Positions 33,608-42,457 of a DNA stretch of 64,000 nt are shown in pieces. The notes beneath the pieces are model-generated. The model had not been told where the DNA came from, did not search any database, and was given only the letters and a program-made list of their open reading frames with translations. The first letter of the stretch is position 1. Each line of letters starts with the position of its first letter. The DNA lies in assembly GCA_039810005.1 (NCBI GenBank), contig JBDHWD010000003.1:12779-76778 (forward strand), read 5' to 3'. Made by a program: the position numbers and the translations under genes. Origin of the DNA: JAMLIA01 sp039810005 (GTDB taxonomy: Bacteria > Chloroflexota > Chloroflexia > Thermomicrobiales > CFX8).

Positions 33608-35710
33608 CTAGACGAGGTTCGCGTCAGCATCACGGATGATGCCGGCCAGCTCCTTAAGCGTCGGGGCGAGCTGCACGTAACTGTATGGCGCCCCGGCATA
33701 CCACGGGCCAATCTGACCTGCGACAACCGCCGGCAGCGATGTCCACGTCCCGATCGATTTCAGCGTATCCAGCTGATCGATGACCCGGGCATCAACGAGG
33801 ATCAGGTCGGCAGGATATCTGTTTGCCTGCTCCCAGCTCAGGATCTCCCAGAAGTCGTCGGTCTCCGGCTTGACCAGGTCCAGCCCGAGCTCACGCCAGT
33901 ACCACAGGTCAATCATGTAATCCGGCGAGGCGACGTAAATCTCCTCGGGCGTGGGTGACACGACGATCACCTTGAGCCCGGGGTTCGAGGCAATAGCGTC
34001 CTTCAGCTCAGCCTCGGCGCTGTCGAACTCGGCCTTGATGGCAACCTGCTCCGACGAGTTGAGATCGACGCCGAGCGATTCGACGAAACCCTCGAAACGC
34101 TCGATCTGCTTCACCACCGAAAGCCCGTACATCGAGAAGCCGAGCGTCGGCATGATCTCCTCGACCTGCTTCTGCTCATCCTCAGACAGATACCAGAGCG
34201 CCTTCCCATCCCAGGTCAGGTCGACGTAGAGGTCAGGCTTGAGGGCGATCAGCTTCTCCATGTCGAGCGTGCCGTAGTCGCCGACGTATTCGACCGCATC
34301 GAAATCGATGGCACCTGCCTGAAAGTCGGTCGGGCCGTAGACACCCACCGGCTTCACACCGAAGTCCCATAGCACGGCAGCCGACGTCGTCTGCGCAACA
34401 ATGCGCTTTGGAGCCTCGGGCAGCGATACGGTGACACCACGGTCGTCGGTGAATGACCAGGCACCGGCCGTCGATCCGCTCGCGCCGGAGCCGGTGTCGA
34501 AGCCGACCAGCGTCTCCTCGATGTCATTCATGATCAGCTCGGCGGCGCGGTAGCCGATGCCCGCCATCCAGACGTCATCGCTGACCACCATGAAGTGGCC
34601 GGCCTTGACGGCATCGAGGCTCGTCCAGAGCGGGCTCGTCAGCATCTTCTGTGCGAACTCGTCCTGCTCGCCTGCATACGGGCTGACGTAGATGAAGTCC
34701 GCCGGTGCTGACGCGCCGATCGTTTCGAGGCTCTGATTCATGAGCGCGAAATCGTCGACATTCTGCGACTCCGGCCGTGGGAGTCCGAGATCGGTCAGCA
34801 GCGTGCCGCTGTAGTTGGCCCGCTGGTAGTAGCGAAGGTTGTCCGCCAGGACGCGAACGATCGAGACGGTTGGACGCGGGTCAGGCAGCTTGGCATTGAG
34901 ATCGCGGACGCGCGCCTCGTACTTCTCGATGACCTTCGCGCCTTCTTCTTCGCGACCGAGAGCGACGGCGTGGAGCGCGAAGTTCTGCTTCCAGACGACA
35001 CCAGTACGGACGCCGAATACGGTTGGCGCGATGGCGGCCAGTGTGTCGTAGATCGCCTCGTGGCGAATGTTGCTGGAGAGGATCAGGTCCGGCTTGAGCG
35101 CGGCAATCGCCTCAATATCAGGTTCGCTCAGCTGTCCAAGATGGGTCGCACCGTTGTATGGCTCCTTGAGATACTCCGGCAGAAACTCGACCTCGTAGGT
35201 AAGCGTGCCGACCGGATTCAGGCCCAGGTTGACAACCGAATCGAACTCGCCGCTATCCAGCACGACAACCCGTTCTGGCCTGGCGGGAATCTCCGTCTCG
35301 CCGTTGGCGTGGCGCACGACGCGCGGGAACACGCCGGGAGCGGCGTCCGTGCCGAAGTCGTCATACTCTGCTGCGGCAGCGGCCTGCGCCACGACACCTT
35401 CGGCAGTCGAGACCTTCGCCTCTGGAACGGGTGGGGCGCCCAGCTCTTCCGGCGGCAGTGGGATCAGACGGAATGTCGTCGCCGTTCCGGCGCTGGTCGG
35501 CGACGCGCCGGCCGCTGGAGACGCCGTATCGTCGGAGACAGTTGGCTCGGCAGGGGCAGTCGTCGCCGTCGCCGGCGAGCTGGACTCGTCGTCGCCACCG
35601 CACGCTGCCAGACCGGCAGCAATCAGCAAGCCACCCGGGATTGCCGCCAGCAGCGTACGGCGACTGAATCTCCTTCCGCCCACGAACAAGGCTGTTTCCT
35701 TCTCACTCAT
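33608..35710 (-). CDS. Tandem double-domain iron-siderophore (FepB/BtuF-type) binding lipoprotein
   Basis: 700 residues, about twice the usual length. Signal: twin-arginine-like RRFSRRTLLAAIPGG, hydrophobic stretch and lipobox LAAC, with the anchor Cys near residue 37. A Thr/Ala/Pro-rich spacer follows. Domain 1 (about 128-404) starts RVVRHANGETEIPARPERVV and includes EPDIEAIAALKPDLILSS; after a short Gly/Ser linker (405-417), domain 2 (about 418-698) starts FTDDRGVTVSLPEAPKRIV and includes DMEKLIALKPDLYVDLTWDG. Both are full periplasmic-binding-protein (PF01497-type) domains, so one lipoprotein displays two receptors. It is divergent from two FecCD permeases and a double ATPase. ATG 35710 was chosen at the start of the signal. 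The ligand is inferred as ferric siderophore; cobalamin or heme is possible. Confidence 0.9.
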   Translation of the reverse strand: MSEKETALFVGGRRFSRRTLLAAIPGGLLIAAGLAACGGDDESSSPATATTAPAEPTVSDDTASPAAGASPTSAGTATTFRLIPLPPEELGAPPVPEAKVSTAEGVVAQAAAAAEYDDFGTDAAPGVFPRVVRHANGETEIPARPERVVVLDSGEFDSVVNLGLNPVGTLTYEVEFLPEYLKEPYNGATHLGQLSEPDIEAIAALKPDLILSSNIRHEAIYDTLAAIAPTVFGVRTGVVWKQNFALHAVALGREEEGAKVIEKYEARVRDLNAKLPDPRPTVSIVRVLADNLRYYQRANYSGTLLTDLGLPRPESQNVDDFALMNQSLETIGASAPADFIYVSPYAGEQDEFAQKMLTSPLWTSLDAVKAGHFMVVSDDVWMAGIGYRAAELIMNDIEETLVGFDTGSGASGSTAGAWSFTDDRGVTVSLPEAPKRIVAQTTSAAVLWDFGVKPVGVYGPTDFQAGAIDFDAVEYVGDYGTLDMEKLIALKPDLYVDLTWDGKALWYLSEDEQKQVEEIMPTLGFSMYGLSVVKQIERFEGFVESLGVDLNSSEQVAIKAEFDSAEAELKDAIASNPGLKVIVVSPTPEEIYVASPDYMIDLWYWRELGLDLVKPETDDFWEILSWEQANRYPADLILVDARVIDQLDTLKSIGTWTSLPAVVAGQIGPWYAGAPYSYVQLAPTLKELAGIIRDADANLV

Positions 35711-35960
35711 CCGGTTCTCAACATCCCTCTCGTTGCCACGCCCGGCGGGCACGGTTCTGCACGACCGAATTTATACCCGAGTAATATAGTCTGAATTAAC
35801 GGGATTTACCAAGGCAGGTCGCGACAGCCCTGAAGAAGCGTCGTCCGAACACGTTGCGCTGCGCCGCGCGTTCGGCATATCATAGCCGAGTAGCGCACTC
35901 GGGATTGGGCATCAGTCCGGGGAGACGACCCTGGAGCAGCTAGCGGGGGCCGGGAAGCGG
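35711..35960. promoter_or_regulatory. Divergent promoter region of the iron importer
   Basis: The 250 bases between the binding protein and permease genes contain an unusually AT-rich patch (about 35764-35805) with TTTATACC and TAATATAG and a spaced direct repeat GAATTTA/GAATTAA. On the plus strand TTGCGC (35854) and TATCAT (35878) are 18 bases apart and could serve the permease operon. No recognisable Fur or DtxR/IdeR box and no B12-box were found. Confidence 0.4.
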
Positions 35961-37007
35961 ATGCAGAGTGTACAACCAGCTCAGCCACTAGCGCGCGTTG
36001 AAGGCGCTGGCGTCGCCTGGCGCAGTCTTGGCCTGTTGTTCGGCCTGGCGGCCGTCATTGTGGTTGGCCTGCTCAGCCTGCGTATCGGCTCGATCGACAT
36101 CAGCACCCGCGATGCCTGGGACGCGCTCTTCAATTACAACAGCGACATCTACAACCAGACTGTCGTGCGGACACTGCGCCTGCCCCGGACGGTGATTGCG
36201 CTGGCAGTCGGGGCCGCCCTTGCCATCGCCGGGACAACGATGCAGGGTGTCACGCGCAACCCACTCGCCGATCCGTCAATCCTCGGTGTCAGCAGCGGCG
36301 CGACCTTCGCCGTAGTCACCGTCACCTATTACCTGCACCTGAGTGCGCCATCGCAATACGTCTGGTTCGCGTTCGCCGGGGCGCTGGCGGCGTCGCTGCT
36401 CGTCTTCGCGATCGGCTCGACCGGGAATGATGGTGCATCGCCGATCAAGCTGGCGCTAGCTGGTGTCGTTCTATCGGCGTTCCTCGGCTCGTGGACGAGC
36501 GCGCTGCTCCTGCTCGATGAGAACACGCTGGACACCGTTCGATTCTGGCTGGCCGGATCGGTCGTTGGCCGCGACCTCAGCACATTCTGGACGCTGTCGC
36601 CGTTCCTGATCGGCGGCAGCGTCGTGCTGCTATTCCTCGGTCACCAGCTGAATGTGCTGGATCTCGGCGAAGACTCGGCTCGCGCGCTCGGCATGCAGAC
36701 CGGCCGTATCCGGCTGATCTGCTCCGTCCTCGTCGTCATCGTCGTCGGGTCGGCTGTGTCGATTGCCGGGCCGATCGCGTTCGTTGGCCTTGCCACGCCG
36801 CACATCGTTCGCTCGATCATTGGCCCGGACTACCGCTGGGTCCTTCCATATTCAGCGCTCGCTGGCGCGCTGCTTCTGACCGTGGCGGACATCAGCGGCC
36901 GCGTCCTGCTCCGACCGGCTGAGATTCAGGTCGGGATCATGACGGCCCTGGTTGGTGCGCCGTTCCTCATCTATCTGGCGCGCCGCACAGTCATGGAGCG
37001 TGGCTGA
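35961..37007 (+). CDS. FecCD-family ABC permease 1
   Basis: 348 residues, about nine to ten membrane helices. Membrane channel for iron-siderophore import. Family motifs: VVRTLRLPRTVIALAVGAAL, AIAGTTMQGVTRNPLADP, LGVSSGATFAVV and the ATPase-contact loop GLATPHIVRSIIGPDYR. GGGAAGCGG precedes the ATG. The stop overlaps the next permease's start by one base. With permease 2 it should form a heterodimeric channel. Confidence 0.92.
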   Translation: MQSVQPAQPLARVEGAGVAWRSLGLLFGLAAVIVVGLLSLRIGSIDISTRDAWDALFNYNSDIYNQTVVRTLRLPRTVIALAVGAALAIAGTTMQGVTRNPLADPSILGVSSGATFAVVTVTYYLHLSAPSQYVWFAFAGALAASLLVFAIGSTGNDGASPIKLALAGVVLSAFLGSWTSALLLLDENTLDTVRFWLAGSVVGRDLSTFWTLSPFLIGGSVVLLFLGHQLNVLDLGEDSARALGMQTGRIRLICSVLVVIVVGSAVSIAGPIAFVGLATPHIVRSIIGPDYRWVLPYSALAGALLLTVADISGRVLLRPAEIQVGIMTALVGAPFLIYLARRTVMERG

Positions 37008-38074
37008 TGGATGGATTGAACCTGAGCCAGCCTGTCACGCCAGTCCCCCGCGCTCGGCATCGCGTCATTCGCACGCGGTACTTCTCGGCACGCTTCAACG
37101 GCCGAGTGCTCCTCATGGCGGGACTCACGCTCATGCTACTGACGGTTGTCGCGGTCTGGGCGATGACGCTGGGCAGCTATCACATCGCCTTTCTGGACGT
37201 GGTGAAAGCGGCCATTGGCGACGGTTCACCGGACCAGGAGCTGATCGTCCGCAATCTGCGCCTGCCGCGCGTCGTCTCAGCGATGTTCATTGGCGCGAGC
37301 CTGGCCATGTCGGGCGCGATTTTCCAGGGATTGGTGCGCAACGCGCTGGTCTCGCCCGACATCATCGGCATTGAGACGGGCGCGGCGCTGGCTGCCGTCT
37401 TCTGGATCGTCACCAGCCAGGTGCAGGCGCTGCTGCCATTCGCCGCATTTGTCGGTGCCATCGTCACCGCGACGCTGATTTACGTGCTCTCCTGGAAGGG
37501 CGGCATCTCGCCGTCGCGGCTGATTCTGGTCGGCATTGGCGTTGGCGCGACGCTCAACGCCGCCATTACGCTGATGATCGTCCGCTTCCCGATTGAGATC
37601 GTGCGTCCGGCAGTCGTCTGGCAGATGGGGTCGCTCTACGGGAGCACCTGGAGCGACGTTCGCATGCTCGCGATCGGCTTCGCGATTCTCACGCCGGTTG
37701 CGATTGTGCTGACGTGGCCGCTACGCACGATGCAGCTTGGCGACGATGTGACGCGCGGCCTCGGCATGCCGCTGGAGCGCACGCGCCTCGGTCTTATCGT
37801 CGTCGGTTGTGGCCTGTGCGCAATAGCGACGGCGCTGGCCGGCCCGATCGGCTTCGTCGCCCTGATGGTCCCCCACATGGCCCGCATGATTGCCGGCCCT
37901 CTGTCGGGCAGCGTCATGGCGTTCTCGGCTGTGCTTGGCGCCTGCTTCCTGCTGGTCGCCGACATCATTGCGCAGCACTTTCTCCCGGTTGCATTGCCGA
38001 CCGGCGTCGTGACCGCCGCCGTCGGCGCGCCGTATTTCCTGCTGTTGCTGTATCGGTACAACACACGGATTTAG
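37007..38074 (+). CDS. FecCD-family ABC permease 2
   Basis: 355 residues, similar fold to permease 1 but clearly divergent. Motifs: VRNLRLPRVVSAMFIGASLA, AMSGAIFQGLVRNALVSPD, IGIETGAALAAV and FVALMVPHMARMIAGPLSG. It has a longer basic cytoplasmic N-terminus (RARHRVIRTRYFSARF). Its ATG shares a base with the previous stop and the ATPase gene follows almost without a gap, so all three are one operon. Confidence 0.92.
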   Translation: MDGLNLSQPVTPVPRARHRVIRTRYFSARFNGRVLLMAGLTLMLLTVVAVWAMTLGSYHIAFLDVVKAAIGDGSPDQELIVRNLRLPRVVSAMFIGASLAMSGAIFQGLVRNALVSPDIIGIETGAALAAVFWIVTSQVQALLPFAAFVGAIVTATLIYVLSWKGGISPSRLILVGIGVGATLNAAITLMIVRFPIEIVRPAVVWQMGSLYGSTWSDVRMLAIGFAILTPVAIVLTWPLRTMQLGDDVTRGLGMPLERTRLGLIVVGCGLCAIATALAGPIGFVALMVPHMARMIAGPLSGSVMAFSAVLGACFLLVADIIAQHFLPVALPTGVVTAAVGAPYFLLLLYRYNTRI

Positions 38075-38080
38075 GTGGGT

Positions 38081-39718
38081 ATGGACACGCTACGATCTGA
38101 AAATATTACGCTGTCGTATGGTGCCAATCCGGTCGTGATCAACCTCTCGACCGGCATTCGCAAGGGCGAGATCACGACGATTCTCGGGCCAAACGGATGC
38201 GGCAAATCGACGCTGCTGCGCGCGCTCGCCCGCCTGATGCGCCCGGACGGTGGATCGATTCTGCTCGATGGCCAGGAGATTCATCGCCTGCCGACCCGCG
38301 AAGTCGCCAAGCGCATGGGTCTGATGCAGCAGCAGCCGATCCCGCCGGACGGCATCACGGTCGAGAATCTCGTCCGCCGCGGTCGCTACCCGCACCAGGG
38401 ATTCCTCCAGCCGCCGTCGCAGCAGGACACCGACGCGGTTGAGAACGCATTGCGACTGACCGGCATCGAGGATATCCGCGACCGATCGATCGATCAGCTC
38501 TCCGGCGGCCAGCGCCAGCGCGCCTGGATGGCAATGGCGATCGCACAGGAGACGCCGCTACTGCTGCTCGATGAGCCGACCACTTACCTCGACATCCGCC
38601 ACCAGATGGAGATCCTGGAGCTCGTGCAGCGGCTGAACCGCGAGGCCGAGCGTACCATCGTCATGGTGCTGCACGACGTGAACGAGGCTGCCCGGATCAG
38701 CGATCGCATCATTGCGCTGCGTGACGGCCAGATCCTGTGCGACGGCGCGCCGGCGGACGTCCTCGACGCGCCAATGCTCTCCAGCCTCTACGGCATTGAG
38801 TGCGACGTGTTCACGCACCCGCTCACCGGCGCGCCATTCTGCCTGCCACAGAGCGCTGTCGTGGACGACTCCGCGCCACCTGCTCTGCAGCCTGAGGCGA
38901 CCGGCTTCGACATCCGCTCGATCCGCACCGGCTACGGAAAGCGCATCGTTCTGGATGACATCTCACTGTCACTGCCTCCCGGCAAGATCACGGCGATCAT
39001 CGGGCCCAACGCCTGCGGAAAGTCGACGCTGCTGCGCACCTGCAGCCGCCTGCTGAAAGCGAACAAGGGCGAGGTCCAGCTCGACGGCTGCGACATCTGC
39101 CGCGGGTCGCACCGCAAGTTCGCTCGCAAGTGCGCCCTGCTTACCCAGGGGCCAACGCCGCCGGCCGGGTTCCTCGTCGAGGACCTCGTCTCGGCCGGCC
39201 GCGCGCCGTATCAGTCGATCTTCCATCAGTGGCGACCGGACGATGAGCGCGCTGTCGAGGCTGCTCTGGAGCGCTGCGCCATCGGCGCACTGCGCGATCG
39301 CGACATCGATACGCTGTCCGGTGGCCAGCGTCAGCGCGCCTGGATGGCACTTGCGCTGGCGCAGGACACGCCAGTGATGCTGCTCGACGAGCCGACGACG
39401 TTCCTCGACATCGCCGCGCAGATCGAGCTGCTGGACCTTGCCTGGGCGCTGAATCGGCAGGAAGGCCGCACGATCGTCGTCATCCTCCACGATCTGAACA
39501 TGGCTGCCCGCTATGCCGACCTTGTTGTCGCGCTGAAGGACGGACGCGTTGTCTCCAGCGGCACGCCGGACGAAGTCATGACGACCGAGACCGTCCGCGA
39601 GATCTTCGGCATCGAGTCAACGATCATCACCGACCCGCTAACTGCGCGACCGCTGGTCATGCCCTACTCGGTCACCGGCTCGGACACGCCGGCCGTCGAA
39701 GAACTGCTTGTCAGCTAA
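38081..39718 (+). CDS. Fused double ABC ATPase (two FepC/FhuC-like domains)
   Basis: 545 residues, two complete nucleotide-binding domains in one chain. NBD1: Walker A LGPNGCGKST (36-45), signature QLSGGQRQRAWMA (about 139), Walker B LLLLDEPTTYLD, H-loop VLHDVNEA. A linker of about 25 residues (about 252-276) leads to NBD2: IGPNACGKST (about 308), TLSGGQRQRAWMA (about 411), VMLLDEPTTFLD, ILHDLNMA. All catalytic residues are intact in both, so neither half looks degenerate. In typical siderophore importers a single-NBD protein acts as a homodimer; here the fused pair matches the fused binding protein and two permeases. ATG 38081 follows AGGTGGG; GTG 38075 is less likely. Confidence 0.93.
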   Translation: MDTLRSENITLSYGANPVVINLSTGIRKGEITTILGPNGCGKSTLLRALARLMRPDGGSILLDGQEIHRLPTREVAKRMGLMQQQPIPPDGITVENLVRRGRYPHQGFLQPPSQQDTDAVENALRLTGIEDIRDRSIDQLSGGQRQRAWMAMAIAQETPLLLLDEPTTYLDIRHQMEILELVQRLNREAERTIVMVLHDVNEAARISDRIIALRDGQILCDGAPADVLDAPMLSSLYGIECDVFTHPLTGAPFCLPQSAVVDDSAPPALQPEATGFDIRSIRTGYGKRIVLDDISLSLPPGKITAIIGPNACGKSTLLRTCSRLLKANKGEVQLDGCDICRGSHRKFARKCALLTQGPTPPAGFLVEDLVSAGRAPYQSIFHQWRPDDERAVEAALERCAIGALRDRDIDTLSGGQRQRAWMALALAQDTPVMLLDEPTTFLDIAAQIELLDLAWALNRQEGRTIVVILHDLNMAARYADLVVALKDGRVVSSGTPDEVMTTETVREIFGIESTIITDPLTARPLVMPYSVTGSDTPAVEELLVS

Positions 39719-39752
39719 TCAGAAGCCAGCACGCACACGGGAAGGCGAAGCC

Positions 39753-40592
39753 GTGCAGACCATCGGAAATGAACTCACTCGCTCGCCGATTGAGGAGACG
39801 CTTGCCAGAGCTGCGGCAACGGTGCCGTACTTCTCAGCGAGCTTTGGCGAGCCGACCCACGGCATGGTCCGCGCAGGCAACGTGATCAACGATCCGGCGA
39901 TGGTCACGCAATACCTCGATTACGTCGAGTCGGCCTACAAAATGGGCGACGGCTATCGCCAAATCGCGGCCAGCTTCCTCGTGCTGGGCTACTTCTGGCC
40001 GCCAATGCTCGGCGCGGCCGCCTGCATGCTGCTCGAACGTCGCGTGCCCGACCTCAGCACGTCGAACGTCTGGCTGAACATCAACGGCTACGGCGTGCGC
40101 TTTTCGTCACCACGCTTCTACGCGCTGCCGGATGACCCCGACGCAGCGCACCCGGATGCAACGGTCGTGCCTGACATCGGTGCGCTGCGCGACTACATCG
40201 CAGCGACGTTCACAGACGGCCACGCCGAGCCTCTGTTCGCGACGTTGCGATCCGTCGCTCCCTACGGCCTGAACGGCATGCGCGCGAATTATGTCGATCG
40301 CATGGTGTCGGCGCTGATCTGGATGAGCGATGTCATCGGCGATCCAGCGGTTGCCGAAACTGAGGTTCCGGCGTTCGTCAGCCGGATGACCGACAAACGT
40401 CGCGCTGGAGTTATTCAGGTTGAGCACCGCGCCAAGCCGCGCATGCTGCAAATCCGCTCCGGCTGCTGCCTGAACTACCGGCTCCCCGGCCGCGAGAAGT
40501 GCGAGACATGCAGTCTACTCTCAATGGACGAGCGCATCGCACGCTTCTGCGCATCGCTCGATCAGCAAGAGGCAGCCTCCGTCGCCGACTGA
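39753..40592 (+). CDS. FhuF-like ferric-siderophore reductase (2Fe-2S)
   Basis: 279 residues. The diagnostic C-terminal iron-sulfur motif is Cys-Cys-x10-Cys-x2-Cys, seen as SGCCLNYRLPGREKCETC. The FhuF family reduces iron in imported ferric siderophores in the cytoplasm to release it, which supports an iron role for the importer upstream. GTG 39753 was chosen because GGAAGG lies six bases before it; a TTG at 39708 would overlap the ATPase gene. The upstream ATPase ends at 39718, so the genes are in one operon. A short CGCCC/GGGCG hairpin followed by TTTCTT at 40681-40700 may end the transcript. Confidence 0.85.
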   Translation: MQTIGNELTRSPIEETLARAAATVPYFSASFGEPTHGMVRAGNVINDPAMVTQYLDYVESAYKMGDGYRQIAASFLVLGYFWPPMLGAAACMLLERRVPDLSTSNVWLNINGYGVRFSSPRFYALPDDPDAAHPDATVVPDIGALRDYIAATFTDGHAEPLFATLRSVAPYGLNGMRANYVDRMVSALIWMSDVIGDPAVAETEVPAFVSRMTDKRRAGVIQVEHRAKPRMLQIRSGCCLNYRLPGREKCETCSLLSMDERIARFCASLDQQEAASVAD

Positions 40593-41229
40593 TACCCGGA
40601 GTCGATCGTCCGAGCCACAGAGTCGCACATTCTTTCGCTGTAGCCTCTGCCCTCTCCTGTCCTTTCCTGGCGGGAGTGACCGCCCAGTGGGGCGTTTCTT
40701 CACGTCCCAGTTCAACGGCCCATCGCACCAGACTCGGAACGACAGATACAAGCCCTTTCCCCTGTCTCGCCAGGCAGGCTACTGCGCCTGAGCGTCGCTC
40801 GACGATGCGCATCGACGACAGCGTCCATGTCGTTTCCAAAGCATCAACCCACGTAGCGAAGAAAACACAGGAACTTCTTGACATACTGTGTATAGCGGGC
40901 GTATTGTGAATCTGCCACCGGAAGTCAGCGACTGAGCTCGCTCGACCTTGCCGGGACGGTGCGCAGCGACTTCCCAGCGCCAGCACCGCCGACCGCTTCC
41001 TGCGGCCTAGCGGCAGCGCTACCGCGGGGACGTCTTGAATAGAAGGGCGGTATAGCGGGCACCGAGGGTAGCGGCGATTCGCGCGGATGCAGGGGGTATC
41101 CACCGAGGCGAGAGAACGCCGGCCGAATCCGGCCAGCAGTCCCCGATCTGGAAACAGCCGCCTTCGCCGAATCCAGGCAATAGAACGTCAACGTGGTTGG
41201 AATCAGCGCTATCGAAAGGACGCACCATC
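40593..41229 (+). promoter_or_regulatory. 637-base non-coding region with strong promoter and long leader
   Basis: No gene supported. It contains a clear promoter, TTGACA (40878-40883), an 18-base spacer and TATTGT (40902-40907), which would give a leader of about 315 bases before the sorting-signal protein. GTATAGCGGGC occurs twice, at 40890-40900 (in the promoter spacer) and 41050-41060 (in the leader). The leader is GC-rich with several small inverted repeats. A weak terminator hairpin for the upstream operon is at 40681-40700. Confidence 0.6.
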
Positions 41230-41769
41230 GTGAGACATGTTGCACTTCTTCTGGGCATTGGCCTTTTGACACTTCTGCTGGTGTCGCCGGCTGCTGCGGC
41301 GGATGGCGATCAGCTACAGGTGCCGTTTGCCGCGCAGAACGACTCCGGCATCACCGGAACGGCGACGTTCGTCGAGCAGTCCGGCAAGACAACGGTCACC
41401 GTCGATCTGATCGGCGCATCTACTGATGTCGAACATCCTTCTCACATTCATGTCGGTACCTGCGACAATCTCGACCCGGCACCCACCTATCCGCTCAACA
41501 ACATCGTTGATGGCCACTCTGAGACCGTGATCGACGCGACGTTGGCGACGCTGCTCGCCTCGCCGTTCGCCGTCAACGTCCACAAGTCGGCTGAAGAGAT
41601 CACGACCTACGTTGCCTGCGCCGACATCGTTGCCAGCACGAGCGGGCACGTAATGCCGAACACTGGCGGCGGCCAGGGAAGTGACACCCTCCCGTTGGCT
41701 GCCATCGCCGGTCTGGCGCTGATCGCGCTCGGCGGCGGTCTGTTCGTTGTTCGCCAGCGTATGGCCTGA
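41230..41769 (+). CDS. Secreted protein with C-terminal MPNTG sorting signal
   Basis: 179 residues. N-terminal signal peptide (HVALLLGIGLLTLLLVSPAA, cleavage after AAA). The mature domain (about 25-135) is beta-rich with histidines and a cysteine pair (HPSHIHVGTCDN; VACADIV) and recalls CHRD or Cu/Zn-SOD-like folds, a weak resemblance. The C-terminus has MPNTG (142-146), a hydrophobic helix (PLAAIAGLALIALGGGLFVV) and a basic end (RQRMA), the tripartite signal of sortase substrates. GTG 41230 has AAAGGA eight bases upstream. A sortase gene is two genes downstream. Confidence 0.78.
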   Translation: MRHVALLLGIGLLTLLLVSPAAAADGDQLQVPFAAQNDSGITGTATFVEQSGKTTVTVDLIGASTDVEHPSHIHVGTCDNLDPAPTYPLNNIVDGHSETVIDATLATLLASPFAVNVHKSAEEITTYVACADIVASTSGHVMPNTGGGQGSDTLPLAAIAGLALIALGGGLFVVRQRMA

Positions 41770-41852
41770 CAGCTGTTCAGTCACTAACGACAACGTGCCG
41801 CGCCCGACAACTGCCGAGCGCGGCACGCCGACCAGATGTGGAGACCTCGCTC

Positions 41853-42434
41853 ATGCGACCATTGAGGCACCCAAAACCCATACGCGTCGGAAAGGTTCTG
41901 ACAGTTGCGCTGTGCATGGTGACGGTGATGGCACTCGTCGCCGCCTGTGGCGGCAGCTCAGACGACGGAGCGAGTGATGCGCCAACAGCAGTTCCATCGT
42001 CGACAATAGCGACCTCGCCCACGACAGCCCCCACTGCACCGCAAACTGCTGCGACGGTCGAACCAACAATGGATCACGCGACCATGTCTGAATATCCATC
42101 TGAATACCCCGCCGCGCAATCCACATCTACGACCAGCGCGACGGCATCGACGGCGCCGGCAACCGCAACGACGTCGGATTCCAAGCAGGCTGAAGTACAG
42201 ATCCTCGACTTTCGCTTCGAGCCGGCCGTTCTGGAGATCGATGCGGGCACAACGGTGACGTTCACAAACAAGGGCGTCGATCACACTGCGACCGCGAAAG
42301 ACGATCCCTCCATCTTCGATTCCGGCATCCTGCATACCGGCGAGTCATTCACCGTCACCTTTGACACGCCCGGCATGATCGACTACTGGTGCCTGCTGCA
42401 CCCAAACATGCTCGGGATGATCATGGTGCATTAA
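41853..42434 (+). CDS. Cupredoxin-domain lipoprotein
   Basis: 193 residues. Signal with lipobox LVAAC (Cys32), then a long Thr/Ser/Ala/Pro-rich linker (about 35-115), then a plastocyanin-like domain (about 116-193). Type 1 copper ligands are visible: His in VDHTATAKDD, then Cys, His and Met in YWCLLHPNMLGM. It probably carries electrons or copper on the outer face of the membrane. ATG 41853 has GGAG nine bases upstream; an earlier GTG at 41838 is possible. It lies between the sorting-signal protein and the sortase on the same strand. Confidence 0.87.
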   Translation: MRPLRHPKPIRVGKVLTVALCMVTVMALVAACGGSSDDGASDAPTAVPSSTIATSPTTAPTAPQTAATVEPTMDHATMSEYPSEYPAAQSTSTTSATASTAPATATTSDSKQAEVQILDFRFEPAVLEIDAGTTVTFTNKGVDHTATAKDDPSIFDSGILHTGESFTVTFDTPGMIDYWCLLHPNMLGMIMVH

Positions 42435-42457
42435 TCAGGTCGATCGTGAGGTAGCGT

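Noticed and set aside
35711..35960. Possible cobalamin riboswitch or Fur/IdeR box at the importer
   Set aside because: No B12-box (GCCACTG-like) and no canonical Fur or IdeR palindrome found.
40914..41229. Known riboswitch in the long leader
   Set aside because: No TPP, cobalamin, SAM or glycine riboswitch core recognised; listed only as an unexplained leader.
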